NCBI GenBank assembly: GCA_023053685.1
Contig: JALIGW010000031.1
Coordinates: forward strand, 7,050,263-7,114,262
Source: Diadophis punctatus similis
Lineage: Eukaryota > Chordata > Lepidosauria > Squamata > Dipsadidae
Length of the DNA: 64,000 nucleotides
Reading direction: 5' to 3'
Position 1 is the first letter of the stretch; every line of letters begins with the position of its first letter. Shown in pieces: positions 10,536-21,500 of this stretch. The notes under the pieces were generated by a model. That model was not told where the DNA came from, ran no database searches, and saw only the letters and a list, made by a program, of their open reading frames with translations. A program made the position numbers and the translations under genes.

Positions 10536-11766
10536 TATAATGATGATGTTACATAAGATCTCTAATTATATTTATGAAGAAGCAAGTTTCCTGGGAACTA
10601 TAGCAATTCCAGTTCTACAAAATTATTCCCATTCCAAAATTATTTAGAAAGAATTGTACAAATTCTCTGATTAAGAAAAAAGAACATTAAAATAAGTATA
10701 TTGTTGAAAGCTGTATATGAAAGGTACTGTATGTATTGTAGGCGAGGTCTTGCAAAAGATGAACAGGTTAAGAATGTTTAATACAAAAATGCATAAGAAT
10801 ATGTTCAAGAAATGTTTTTCATATGAGGTAAGGTTTGCTTATATCTAAACATTTACATATGAAGAAATACGTTGAAACAACTTCCATCAGTCCATTCAGA
10901 GGAAAGAAACCTGTTTGTTTTTTATTCATTCATATAGTCAACATGACTTTTCCTTTTCAGTTCCATTTTTCCCCAACTTGCCATCTAATTTATTACAATT
11001 TTTTGTCAAATGTTCCATATGAATCACTTCTAAAGTGAAGAATAATAATGGCTTTAATATTAACTATTTTTATGATGAAATGAAGACAGTGAAAATGGCA
11101 ATGGATAATATTTTGACAAATTGTTGAATTAGACTTAATCAATAGATTTGAATCTATTTCTTTAGATCAGGTCATCATGTGACATATCACGACTTTTCCC
11201 CCTTCGCTAAAATGGGAGTGGGAGTGGCCAGATCTTTATCCAAGCCAATGCCAGTGCAAGTGTTAAAATAAGAGGGCAAATAAAGAATATTCAGTTCTCA
11301 CTAACTGCTAGTCTAGTGAATGACCACTGTTTGAAGTTTATATCAAAATTATACAGACTTCTGGCTATCCGTTTCTTTGCCAATTCCTTTATCCCTCTCT
11401 GTGTACTTCTCATGTAAATAGGTGCCTATCAACCCAAGCTTCTGAAGTGCGCCTTTACCTCAACTATTTGTTAATAAACTGTTGTATTCTTTTTAGCAGT
11501 GACATTTTGTTCATCATCTTTATATTTTTCCTCATAATTGAGCATCAGGACAAAAATTTTGATACTCACAAATATACTTTTCTGCCATTTATACTCCTTC
11601 AGTTTCTGGTCATTGATTCTTTTTCTTGCTGATTCTTTTCTCCTGGTTGTCCACATTTTCTTTTTCCTTTTTCCTTTTGAGGTTTTTAAGAGACTGGTCT
11701 TACAAATGATGATAGGAGCTATAATCAAAGAATACCAGGGCATCCAATGTTGGGAGTAGCATCATT
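10536..11766. other. Unique AT-rich sequence, no feature seen
   Basis: No gene, RNA or repeat boundary recognised. Short open frames here are low-complexity and hydrophobic, as expected from AT-rich DNA. Confidence 0.45.
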
Positions 11767-11769
11767 CCT

Positions 11770-11860
11770 GTCTTCTGATTTATTTTATTTATTTTTATTT
11801 ATTTTGCTGTTCTTATATGCCGCCCTACTCCCTGGGGACTCAGGGCGGTGTACAACAGAG
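11770..11860 (-). repeat. CR1-like LINE 3' tail fragment
   Basis: A TTTA-rich tail is followed by TATGCCGCCCTACTCCCTGG and a GGACTCAGGGCGG hairpin, typical of the reversed 3' end of squamate CR1-like LINEs. No coding part remains. Confidence 0.5.
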
Positions 11861-11988
11861 TATAAAATTATGATTAAGTTTCATCCTTCTGAAAATAAGT
11901 GTGGTGGCCTAACTAGGATGCTGGACTTATACTGCAGACCAGGGTTTCAATTTCTATTCAGCCTTGAATTTACTGGGATACCCTAGAG

Positions 11989-12254
11989 CTGTGATGGCAA
12001 ACCTATGGCATGCATGCCAGAGGTGGCATGCAGAGTCCTCTCTGTGGGCATGCGTGCCATCGCCTGCTGCTCTTCTGGTTTCCGGCACTCTGGCACACGT
12101 GAAAACCAGCTAGCCAGCACACATGCACGTGCCGGAAACCCGAAGACCATGTGGTCGGCATGCGCATGAGCACTGGCCAGCTGGTCTTAGAGTTTCCACG
12201 GCTGCGCCACATTCCGGTTTGGGCACTCGGTGCCGAAAAGATTCGCCATCACTG
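11989..12254. mobile_element. Non-autonomous hAT element (ends CTGTGATGGC / GCCATCACTG)
   Basis: The 266-bp element has inverted ends reading TGATGGCAAACCTATGG and its complement ATTCGCCATCACTG. It is flanked by CCCTAGAG and CCCTAGGG (7 of 8 identical), an 8-bp hAT-type duplication. The inside contains internally repeated GCATGCGTGCC-like motifs and no coding capacity. Confidence 0.85.
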
Positions 12255-12702
12255 CCCTAGGGCCAAGTTTCAGACTACTTTATATCATAAGGTTGTTTTG
12301 GTTATGATAAAATAATCAGGGGGGGAATCAAATATAATTTATGGAGTTCTTTTGTTGAAGAATAAAATATAGGCCATAATTTTAGGTTTTTTTCAGGCAT
12401 TCTCACAATTGTAATATGTAGTCCAAAATGGATCTCTCCTTCCATGTAATTGTACTGTATGTATAAACCATCACATTGTATATATGAGGTATTGAAAGAA
12501 GAGAAAATTAATGGTCAAAGAAGATACCTCATTAATCTTATCTTTGAATCCTCTGCTTAGGGTTCCACCTTTGCATTAAAAAACAATTTGATTAGGAATA
12601 AATTAGCAATTGTAGGTTTGTAAAAAATATTTTTTCATTGAAACCAACTCTGAAAATACAAATAGCCTTTTTGATGATTTTAAATTTGGAAATGCTATTG
12701 AC

Positions 12703-12836
12703 CAGGGATGTCAAACTCGCAGCCTGCAGGCCGGATGTGTCACACACTGGCCATGCCCACCCCCATTTTAGCAAAGGGGGGAAAGTTGTGATACATCACG
12801 TGACAACAATGTGTCATCGCAAGTTTGACCCCCCTG
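12703..12836. mobile_element. Short hAT MITE (CAGGGATGTCAAACTC ends)
   Basis: A 134-bp element with GTCAAACTCGCAGCC at the left and GCAAGTTTGACCCCCCTG at the right. The flanks CTATTGAC / CTATAGAC match at 7 of 8 positions. The same element, also 134 bp, is at 47435-47568. Confidence 0.85.
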
Positions 12837-12866
12837 CTATAGACTAAATATTACCATACTGTAGAG

Positions 12867-13001
12867 CAGGGGTCCCCAAACTTGGCAACTTTAAGACCTG
12901 TGGACTTCAACTCCCAGAATTCTCCAGCCAGCATAGCTGGCTGGAGAATTCTGGGAGTTGAAGTCCACAGGTCTTAAAGTTGCCAAGTTTGAAGACCTCT
13001 G
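12867..13001. mobile_element. Near-perfect palindromic hAT MITE
   Basis: The 135-bp element is one long hairpin. The left half from CAGGGGTCCCCAAACTTGGC to the AGCCAGCATAGCTGGCT centre is mirrored by the right half ending GCCAAGTTTGAAGACCTCTG. It is flanked by a perfect 8-bp duplication CTGTAGAG (12859-12866 and 13002-13009). Relatives lie at 53035-53165, and half copies at 6838-6912 and 8556-8632. Confidence 0.92.
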
Positions 13002-13009
13002 CTGTAGAG

Positions 13010-14520
13010 CATGCTAGAATTCTAATTTGCAGTGAAGATCAATTATTTAATATTGTTTTAATAAAACAGGAGGAAAATCCCTTCTCAAAATTCAGAGATG
13101 ATTTAATACCATACCTAGTTTGGTTCCAAGTATTAAATATCCCCCCATAAGAAAAAGGCAGTGAATACATTCAATAATGGAACAAAAGACGATGTATTGG
13201 CTGGACTAAAAAGATCCTTTAACACATGAAGTAAAAATTACGTAGCCATTTTATAAGGGATACTAATTGTCATGATGGTTTTCAGGATTTTATTTTAATT
13301 GCTCCTGAAAGTATTTGTCATTAAGGTAGTTTATCAGCATATTAATCATGGAAAATATCTCTTGTTAATAAAATTCATAGAGTTTAGGACAATCGGTATA
13401 TTGGTGATAAAACATTACACATTTTATATTATTTCCAATTTGTTTACTTGCAGTATCGCATAGATCAAGAATGGCAAACTGCAACCCATGGACCACAATG
13501 GCTTCTAGCAATCTATATAGCTCCTGAGTAGGCAAGCTAAACTTTTATTTGTGGGATTTTAAAGGGAAAAAATCTATTATACTCTTTAAAAACTTTAACT
13601 TTGGCAGATGTATTAGAAACATTAATTTTGCCTCTTTGTAACCCCACACTTCCACAAATGTGAATAGCATTTCAGTATTTCCTTGGGATCTTCAGGTAGA
13701 GCAGAATATAACATTGATGCCCCTGACTGCACTTTGTTGAAAAATGTTGCCCGCTGTTGGTACCTGCAAATGAAGTTTTATTTTATTTTTATTTTAAAAG
13801 GATGACAGCACTTTGTGTTTAGTGGGAGGGGGAGAGAGATCAACCACACACATAAACCAGTCCATTATTTTTTGGGGGGAGGTGGGGGCACATAAATAAA
13901 TGATTTTAGCAATTTCATTCCATTAGATGGAATGAAATTTGAAGGAACTTTAGACAATTGTACCTGCTAAATATCGCCAAATTTCATAGAAACTTCAGTG
14001 GCTACAGACCTTGCGTTCTCCCCCTCCAAATGTCTATATTTATTGTAGCAGGCTGGGACAACTTTATCACTGTAAAGTGTGCCAAATGTTAGAGAAATCA
14101 TTAAAGGAGATTTTAATCTATATTCCTATAAATACTTATTATTTTTTAGATTTGAGAGGGGATTTAATTACATTTCCTGTGGATTGGCTGCTAGATTTTT
14201 ATATAAAAGGAAGGGATTGTAGAAAGAAATAATGTAGTTCATAGTTTCAAAATGTAGTTAATTTGATATCAGAGGCTGAGGAGAACTATTTGCTCACCTT
14301 TTTTAATAAAATAAAAAATATTCTCCATAGGACAGGCAAGAAAGGTAATATAACGAGAAATGTACTTCTACAGTTTATAAGGACAGATTATGGAAACAGT
14401 TAAGTAATGTTTCCCCCCCATTTAGGCTATGTGAAAGGACATCTGATATTAACCTGATTGCAAAGATCATCAGATTTAAGGGTAGGTCTGTCAGTTATTG
14501 AATCCAAGACCAGATCATTC
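13010..14520. other. Unique sequence; possible eroded MITE at 13455-13760
   Basis: AAGAATGGCAAACTGCAACC near 13465 and a distant GTTGCCCGCTG near 13747 could be worn inverted ends of a hAT-like element, but I cannot support it firmly. The remainder is AT-rich without recognisable features. Confidence 0.3.
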
Positions 14521-14846
14521 AAGGTAGTCCTCAACTTACAAAATTTATGTTGCTAAGTGAAACATTTGTTAAGTAAGTTTGTCCCATTTTACAACTTTTC
14601 TTGCCAATGTTGTTAAGTGAATAATTGCAATGGTTAAGTTAGTAACACGGTTGTTAAGTGAATCTGGCATCCCCATTGACTTTGCTTGTCATATGTCACA
14701 AAAGCTAATCACATAACCCCGGGACACTGCGACCCTTATAAATATGAACCAGATGCCAAGCATCTGAATTTTGATCGTGTGAGCATGTTGCATGCTACAA
14801 CTGTCGTAAGTATGAAAAATTGTCATAAGTCCATTTTTTCAGTGCC
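14521..14846 (+). mobile_element. MITE fragment (GGTAGTCCTCAACTTAC end), cut by a Gypsy LTR
   Basis: The left end AAGGTAGTCCTCAACTTACA is followed by repeated TTGTTAAGTGAA motifs and then CATAACCCCGGGACACTGCG. It stops exactly where the LTR at 14847 begins, before the expected right terminus. Related fragments are at 23075-23165 and about 51225-51545. The Gypsy element probably inserted into this copy, and its far side has been lost. Confidence 0.65.
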
Positions 14847-15127
14847 TGTCAGATCTGCCACAATCCAATCCCTTAGGGGGGAAAAGCCTTTGACTCTATT
14901 TGGTTAAAGCAGGGGTCGGCAAATCGCGGTTCGCGAGCCACAAGCGGCTCTTTGGGCCCTCTGCTGTGGCTCCCTGTCCCATCACTGACTGCCCCGCCCC
15001 TCGCCCTCCCTTCCCTTGCCTAGCCTGAGAAGGTAAAGGTGACGGCGGGGGATGGGGAAGTGCCTAGGGTTGATTATCCAGCGCCTCACTCTTTTGGAGC
15101 TTCTTCCGGCCCTTGTTGGTGCTGGTC

Positions 15128-15450
15128 TCTCCCCTTCTCTTTGTGTGTGCTGAGGAACGATCGCCACCCTGGCTTCTCTTCGGGCAACCCTCCTCTCCTT
15201 CCCGCGATTCCCTGGCTAGCTGTGGTGCACATGGGGAGGCCCTCCTCAAGCGAGCGGCAAGTGCAGCAAAGGCGCACATGGCGGGCAGCTGCTCGCTTAA
15301 GGAGGGTCTTTGGATACGGCTTCTCTCCTGCCTTAAGGATCCGCCATTGCCTTGCTGTGTCCCGTCCCATTTCCCCCCCCCACAGCTCTTCGGCTGAGCG
15401 GGGTGGGCGTGAGCTCCAGCCCAAAGCAGCAGGAAGCGAAGGCTGCCTTC
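15128..15450 (+). repeat. Left arm of long inverted repeat in hAT element
   Basis: Complementary to 15573-15905, with small indels. It runs from TCTCTCCCCTTCTCTTTGTG to GGAAGCGAAGGCTGCCTT. Confidence 0.8.
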
Positions 15451-15572
15451 GTTCCGGCGACCCTCCTCCCCCTTCTTCTCCTCTCATGCGGGGTGGGGGG
15501 GCCTGGCAAGGCAATGGCCAGATCCTTAGAACAGAAGAGAAGCGGGCTTGCCTTCATGCCACATTTGTGTAT

Positions 15573-15905
15573 AAGGCAGCCTTCGCTTCCTGCCGCTTTG
15601 GGCTGGAGCTCATGCCCGCCCCGCTTGGCAGAAGAGCTGTGGGGAAGGGGGACGGGACACAACAAGGAATTGCCGGATCCTTAGGGCAGGAGAGAAGCCG
15701 TGTCCAAGACCCTCCTTAAGCAAGCAGCTGCCCACCGCCTGCCCGCCGTGTGTGCGCCTTTGCTGCGCTTGCCACTCGCTTGAGGAGGGCCTCCCCGCGC
15801 ACGCCACAGCCAGCCAGGGAGTTGCGAGAAGGGGAGGAGAGTCACCCGAATAGAGGCCAGGGGGGGCAATCATTCCTCAGCACACACAGAGAGAAGGGGA
15901 GAGAG
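15573..15905 (-). repeat. Right arm of long inverted repeat in hAT element
   Basis: Partner of 15128-15450. It starts AAGGCAGCCTTCGCTTCCTG and closes with CACACAGAGAGAAGGGGAGA. Confidence 0.8.
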
Positions 15906-16105
15906 AGGGAGAAAGAGAGAGATGGGAGAAAGAGAGAGATGAGGGAGTGAGAGTGAGAGAGAGATGGGTGGGGAGGAAGGGAGAGATAGAGAGAGATGGG
16001 GAGAGGGAAAGAGAGAAAGAAAGATGAGAGGGAGGGAGATAGATAGGAGAGGGAGAAAGAGAAATAGGAGAGGGAGAAAGAGAGAGGGAAAAGAGAGAGA
16101 TGCCT
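15895..16105 (+). repeat. GA-rich polypurine tract
   Basis: About 210 bp made almost only of GA, GGGA and GATG units on the plus strand. It lies between the right arm and the right terminus of the hAT element. Such tracts may form triplex structures (inference). Confidence 0.9.
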
Positions 16106-16698
16106 TTTTCTCATAGAAAAGAAAACAGCCACAAAACCTGGGTAGGTTGTAGCTGGGGGGTCATGTGACTGGGCCGGAGTGAAGTCGAGTTGGCCACGCC
16201 CACCCACATTTTGTGGCTCTGGGTGTTTTGTTTTCTCTGGGAAATGGGACCAAATCACTCTTTGAGTTTTTAAGATTGCCAACCCCTGGGTTAAAGCAAA
16301 GGGGTCTTTTACTAAGGATGTTGGTTGCAGTATAGTCAAGCCAGCTCTGAAAGTACCTGGCTTGCTGGATACAAAAATAAGGTGTAGGTTTGCACCCAGC
16401 TCATCCCTCCCCCCCATGACCAGTCCATATCCAGCCAACTCACCAAGATGGCTTGAGAACTCTGCGACTTTTGGGGGTAATTCACATATTTCTTAGGGCA
16501 CCTTGCCATGGGATATTGGTACAACAGAATCCGGCTGCTCTGGTCCTTCTCATCTGTCATTGGCTCCTCCCAATTTCCTATCACGTACACACAAAGCTTT
16601 TATTGTCCTTTCATCTTTCCTCTTTCATCCTCCCCCCTTCTTTTTTTTATGGCAGGATGCCTGTAAGGCCCCCCAAGCCAAGCCAGGCAGATCTGACA

Positions 16699-16709
16699 TT
16701 CTTCCCCTT
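16699..16709 (-). promoter_or_regulatory. Polypurine tract of the Gypsy element
   Basis: The minus strand reads AAGGGGAAGAA immediately before the TGTCAG start of the 3' LTR. This is the usual position of the plus-strand priming site in LTR retrotransposons. Confidence 0.75.
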
Positions 16710-16718
16710 GAAGAGATG

Positions 16719-17165
16719 TTAGTCCTGCAAAAGAAAAAAGAGAGGGGAGGGAGAGATACACAAAATTTCCCAATTAGTAGACAGTTCAATGTGGCTTACC
16801 TGGGTATCGGTCATGGCATTTTTTAAGCAGTTTGGGGGCTTTATTATGTTGGGAGCTGACCCATTCAGTTTCTCTTTCCAGGCTACAAATACTGAGTTTC
16901 CCCCCCAAAGTATATGAGAGTTCAAAATGTCTGTGATGTCAAAGTGTTGCTCTCCCTTGATCATAATGGGGTCAGGAGGTGGTTACAATTTGGGACTCAG
17001 GGAAGATGTGATTTCTGGTTTCAGTAGGCTACAATGAAATACCGGGTGTTACTGGATTAATAATCCTTTTGATGGAGAAAGGCCCAACATATTTCGGCCC
17101 CAATTTCTTTAGATTGTAGGAATTTGGTAGAGAGATAGACCTTGACTCCTACCTTAGTCCTTTGG
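16719..17165 (-). pseudogene. Gypsy pol 3' end: integrase C-terminus and chromodomain remnant
   Basis: On the minus strand, TKVGVKVYLSTKFLQSK (about 17160-17110) and, after a frame change, GPKYVGPFSIKRIINPVTP (about 17100-17045) match the integrase C-terminal region of Ty3/Gypsy elements. Further on, ILNSHILWGGNSVFVAWKEK (near 16925-16870) has the spacing of a chromodomain, and RYPGKP near 16800 is a common end of such polyproteins. Stops and frameshifts break it throughout. It abuts gag directly, so protease, RT, RNase H and most of integrase are missing. Assignment to the chromovirus branch rests on this one degenerate domain. Confidence 0.7.
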
Positions 17166-17174
17166 CTTGATGGT

Positions 17175-17550
17175 TTTTATGTGATCTCTGGCTTTGCGAT
17201 TGGTTAGAGGATCTTCAAAGCGCTTCCGAAATGCAGACATGAAGCTGTTGAAGTTTCTCAGCTCCATGTTTGTGGAGTATGACAATCCATTCAGCTGTGG
17301 TCCACTCTAATGCCATGGTCATGCACCGCCCCTTAGCCCCTTCAGTGGCTATACTCTTGCATGTATATCCAAATTTGTGCCAGGAAGCACCCCAGTTACT
17401 TGGGGTCACCATTGAACTTTACTCCCACGACTGGTGTCTTGCATCCTCTCTGCCCTGCTGACGCTGCTTCTGGGCTGCAGTTGTAGTTGCTGAGGGGCTC
17501 CCTGCTGCTGCCATTGCAGCAGCAGAGGTAGCTGCCCCCTCACTTGCCAT
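17175..17550 (-). pseudogene. Gypsy gag remnant
   Basis: A minus-strand ATG at 17550 opens an Ala/Ser/Thr-rich stretch. Split across frames, it is followed by VGVKFNGDP, LGCFLAQIWIYMQEYS, TMALEWTTAEWIVILHKHGA, and then a FEDP-like stretch near 17215. This is the typical order of a Ty3/Gypsy Gag with its LEG.AAEW-like motif. Several stops interrupt it. A further minus-strand open stretch at 17612-17854 may be upstream Gag or leader sequence. The element ends near 17880 with no 5' LTR. Confidence 0.7.
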
Positions 17551-17880
17551 GGTTGGAGATGGCTGGTCAGTGGGATGTGCCTCCTGGGCTATGGATTCTC
17601 AAGCTTTGAGACTACCAAAAGCCCCTCTCAGGAACTTTATGGCTTGTTCCTGCATTCAGTTCTCTTGCTCCGGCTCGCCTGTGCTCAATTCTTCCTTCAG
17701 TTCCTCCAGCTCCTCTTGGGTCTCTCACCCGTGGTTGCCTTGGCTCCCATGGGTGAATGTCATTCCCATGGGTTTCTCTTCCCATTCTTCCCTTTTCCTG
17801 ACCCCGAGGGACAATCAGGGTCTTGGTGGGTTCCACCAAGAGGAAGAATGGCATAAATTTATTAAAAAGAAAACAGGGAA

Positions 17881-18511
17881 CAAGATGTTCTGAATTATGC
17901 TTTGGGCAATTTTGTCACAACAAAAGTAGTCTATAGGATGTATGCTCATTGTCACTCACCTATAGTAATGTCAGACATTCAGGGTTTTTTGAATGTGAAA
18001 ACAAATTTTACATTATCTAACAGCCTCAAAAATCACATCTGAAATTTGATGACTTCCACATAAATTGTTTACACATTCGAATGCAAGTTGTGGGTATCTT
18101 GAAGTACAATTGAGCTTCAAAATGGGTGCAGATGACCTCAGATCTCTTCCTAGAGAAGCTGCGCATAGCTTGCTCCTGTTTTCTGCTTTTGTGGGAAAGA
18201 AATCAGCAAATAACTTTTGTGGAAGCAGAGCCAAATCTATCACCATTAGGATGGCGACTGGCTTTCCCTTACAAAAAGCATAAACAGGGATACCCATAAA
18301 TCTTCTTTAATTGGTTGCCCAACTTACATAGAATATATAGTTTATGTGTAGTCATGATATGTGACATAGCTAATCATGTTCTGATGCTTTATAAATAATC
18401 TCTCTAACATGCTAAAGTCATACAAAAAGCCATAAATATCTAAAATTAATTTAAACTCTACAGTATATGATTTTTATTTCTTTTAAATATAAAATGTTTG
18501 TATTGCAAGCA
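17881..18511. other. Unique sequence up to the hAT target site
   Basis: A minus-strand open stretch of 94 codons at 18013-18297 has no recognisable motif. Its composition hints at an eroded retroelement, but this is unsupported. Confidence 0.35.
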
Positions 18512-18519
18512 TGCTGAGC

Positions 18520-21500
18520 TAGAGATGTAAAATTTTCGGAAATTTTAAACCTCGGAAACCCCCCCCCCCGGTTTTTTTCCATTTTTTCCGGGGGGAAAAG
18601 GAAATTTTTGGAAAAATTGAAAAAAATGCTACATTAGCACTTTTTTGTCTTTTTAAGATTGAAAGTCATTCTGTTACTTTAGGAACATAAAATATGACTA
18701 TGGACAATTTGACTTGGCATAAAATTATCACAACTAGCATATTAAAAATATAGTGTAGCCAAACAATTATCACAAACAGAATTTACTTTTTTATAATATC
18801 TATTTGTAAAAAAGGGAGCAACAATCTCCTGAACTGCTTACTAGTTTATGTGGAACAACCAAAAAGCCTCCACAAAACAATTTTCAAAACCAAAAGTAAC
18901 AATTTTTCATATTTCCTCTCCACAGTATTAAATAAAAATAAAAATAAAAACCACATTCTCATAAAAAGAATTGAAGTTGGGGAAAGTGTTAAGAAGAGAG
19001 TGGGACTAAGTTTCAATGGACATTTAATCAGAATCATTTTCTGAGCTGAAATTGTCAGTATCCGTCTCTGCTTCTGCAGCTACTCTTTTTTGTCCGTCAT
19101 CACAATTAGGAACTTCTAAAAACTGAAGGTTTGCCCAGATTGAAACAAGCTTCTCTACCCTTTCACATGTCAGTTTATTTCTTGACTCAGTGTGAGTGTT
19201 TCCAAACATAGACCAGATTCTTTCACATGCTGCAGAAGATGGAGGTATCTGGAGAAGGCAAGAAGCAATAGGAGTCAGAGGCTGTGTTGTGCAAAGACCT
19301 TGCCACCATGTTGCAGGAGGAATATGTTTGGCAGAATCCCAGATTGCATTCCTGGACCAAATCCCTGAAGATGTTTTATATTCTGCAACATTTGAAAGTA
19401 CCTTCCCAACATCAAGTCCTAAATGTGATGCTTGTTTTGTGATCCAGTCAAATGCAGTAGCAGTGTTATCATCATCACTTATGTTTGCACCTTTGAATCT
19501 TGGCTCCAACAGATTTGCAGCAGCATGAATTGGATGACAACAAAATTCTTCCCTTTTTTAAATAAGATCTTTCACTTTACTTTCTTCTATAGTTGTAAGT
19601 GGAGATATACTGAGATTTTCAAAAACAGTTGTTTTTATCTTGGTCATTAGATAAGGAATTTCTGACAAAAGTGCAGTGATTGCTGCAGCAATTGGCTTTA
19701 GAATCTTCAGGGAATTTTGCAGCTGAACCCAGAAGACATCCTGATCAAGAACAGTGTTTCTTACACTCCTGGGTACTTTAAGAACTTCAACTATTACTGT
19801 TTCTTGAAGAGCTTCTTTGTTTTTTAGTAAACTTTCAAAGGAGATCACCACTCCAGCCCACGGAGTTTTACTACAGAGCTTCAGCGTAACTATGCTATTC
19901 TTTGCATTTTTTTCGACTTGCTTCTTTTTGAAAACTGCAGCTACAATATGAGTACCTTTTACATGTTTAATAACTTCTTTTGCTCGTCTATAGACCATTT
20001 GAAGAGTGTCCAACTTCATAATATCATTAAAAAGCAAGTTTAGCCCATGGGCTACACATCCTATTGCAGTAATATGTGGATACTTCTCCATTATGATTTC
20101 CAATGCTGCTTTCATATTGCTGGCATTGTCAGTAAGCAAAGCAAATACTTTACCACTCCCAATTTTCTGTAGGACATCACAGATTTTACAGCTGATATAC
20201 TCTGCAATATGTCTGTTCTCTCCTGTTTCAATGCTTTTGTAAAAAACTGACTGAGGTGTTGTTATAACAAAATTTATAATTCCTTCTCCTCTCACATTTG
20301 TCCATCCATCTGTAAGTAGTGCAAGACACAGTGCTTCATTCATTTTTCCTTGCACCGATTCAATTACACGTTCATATTCTGACTCCAAAAGAGGCTATCT
20401 CAAAGAATGTCTGCTGGGCAATTGGTATGATGGTCTTAATAATTTCAAAGCTTCCTGCCAGTATGTATTTTCAGTTATTGAAAACGGCGTTCCAGAAGAA
20501 TATATTGCTCTTGCAGGAGCTTGATCAATTTTTTCCTGATCTTCAGGTGTCATCTTGTCTATAAATGAAGTTAGTGAATAATTTTTGGATGCAGCTGTCT
20601 TCAGTATCTGTTTATTTGAAGATGCTGCTGATGGGACAACACTTTGTGTTGCTGCTGACGTTATAGATGGAGTAGAAAGAGGACTTCTTGAACGAGAACG
20701 TTGAGAAAAACTATGTGCATTGTCATCATTGTTGTCCTCTTCACTTCGATCCATGAAGGATTTTTTAATATCTACAGGACACTTGTTACATACAAGAATG
20801 TGTTTTGTCATTCTAGTAGCATTTGGAAATGCATATTCCATCTGACAATATTTGCAAATCACATTTTTCTTTTCAGAAGAACTTGTAATGTGAAAATGCC
20901 TCCATATGCTAGATGTTGATTTCACAATTTTTCTGAGGGGAGTAGGAAATAAAAACAAGAAAAAATGACTACTTTGCAAGAAGACACTAATCTATGGTTG
21001 TGGGGGTCACTGGGGGAAGAACCAGATTACTGGTAATTAAATTATTATTTACACAAAAGTTTATAAAGATAAACTAATGTAGCTAAATGATTCAGTTTTC
21101 TGGATTCAGATAAATGTAAACTCTTACCTTTCTTAATTAAGTATATACTTTCAGGTCCTTTTTGTTGCTCTGTATTTTCTTCCAATTCTTTTGAGACCTA
21201 GTGAAGAGGACAGAACAAACCAAACACACCCACTGACATGCAAAAGCAAAACTGAAACCTTTTTCTTGTTACAATAGCAGCACCTCCTAAAGGAAGAAAT
21301 GCATACTGTTCTTGCATTGGAGGGTTCAGTTTGTTACCTAGGACTTGCTTGTCTTCACTCAGTGCACAGAAATTAGAATAATCTGATATCATACATTTTT
21401 TTTAGAAATGATTTGGAAAATATTTGAACACCCTGTCTTAAAATATTTTATTCATCATTTTAAAATAAAATATTCCACAGTGTTTTTTTTCTTTTTTCAA

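Larger units (their letters stand above)
14910..16288. mobile_element. Foldback hAT element inserted in the Gypsy LTR
   Basis: It is flanked by a perfect 8-bp duplication GGTTAAAG (14902-14909 and 16289-16296). It begins CAGGGGTCGGCAAATCGCGG and ends GCCAACCCCTG. Inside are two inverted arms of about 320 bp (15128-15450 and 15573-15905) separated by about 120 bp, then a GA-rich tract. The interior is GC- and CpG-rich, unlike the flanks. The long frames on both strands are shadows of the palindrome. No transposase is present. Confidence 0.9.
14847..16698 (-). mobile_element. Ty3/Gypsy 3' LTR, split by a hAT insertion
   Basis: The minus-strand LTR starts TGTCAGATCTGCC at 16698 and ends GGCAGATCTGACA at 14847, an inverted TG...CA pair. 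Removing the hAT element at 14910-16288 and one 8-bp duplication leaves an LTR of about 465 bp. A polypurine tract directly precedes it at 16699-16709. A CCAAT motif (GAGCCAATGAC) lies near 16560. The 5' LTR of the same element was not found. Confidence 0.85.

Noticed and set aside
15039..15719. 226-codon frame and overlapping minus-strand frames
   Set aside because: Same reason: they run across the foldback arms of the 14910-16288 hAT element and give similar peptides from both strands.
18013..18297. 94-codon minus-strand frame beside the hAT element
   Set aside because: No motif recognised and no partner exon; could be an eroded retroelement but cannot be supported.
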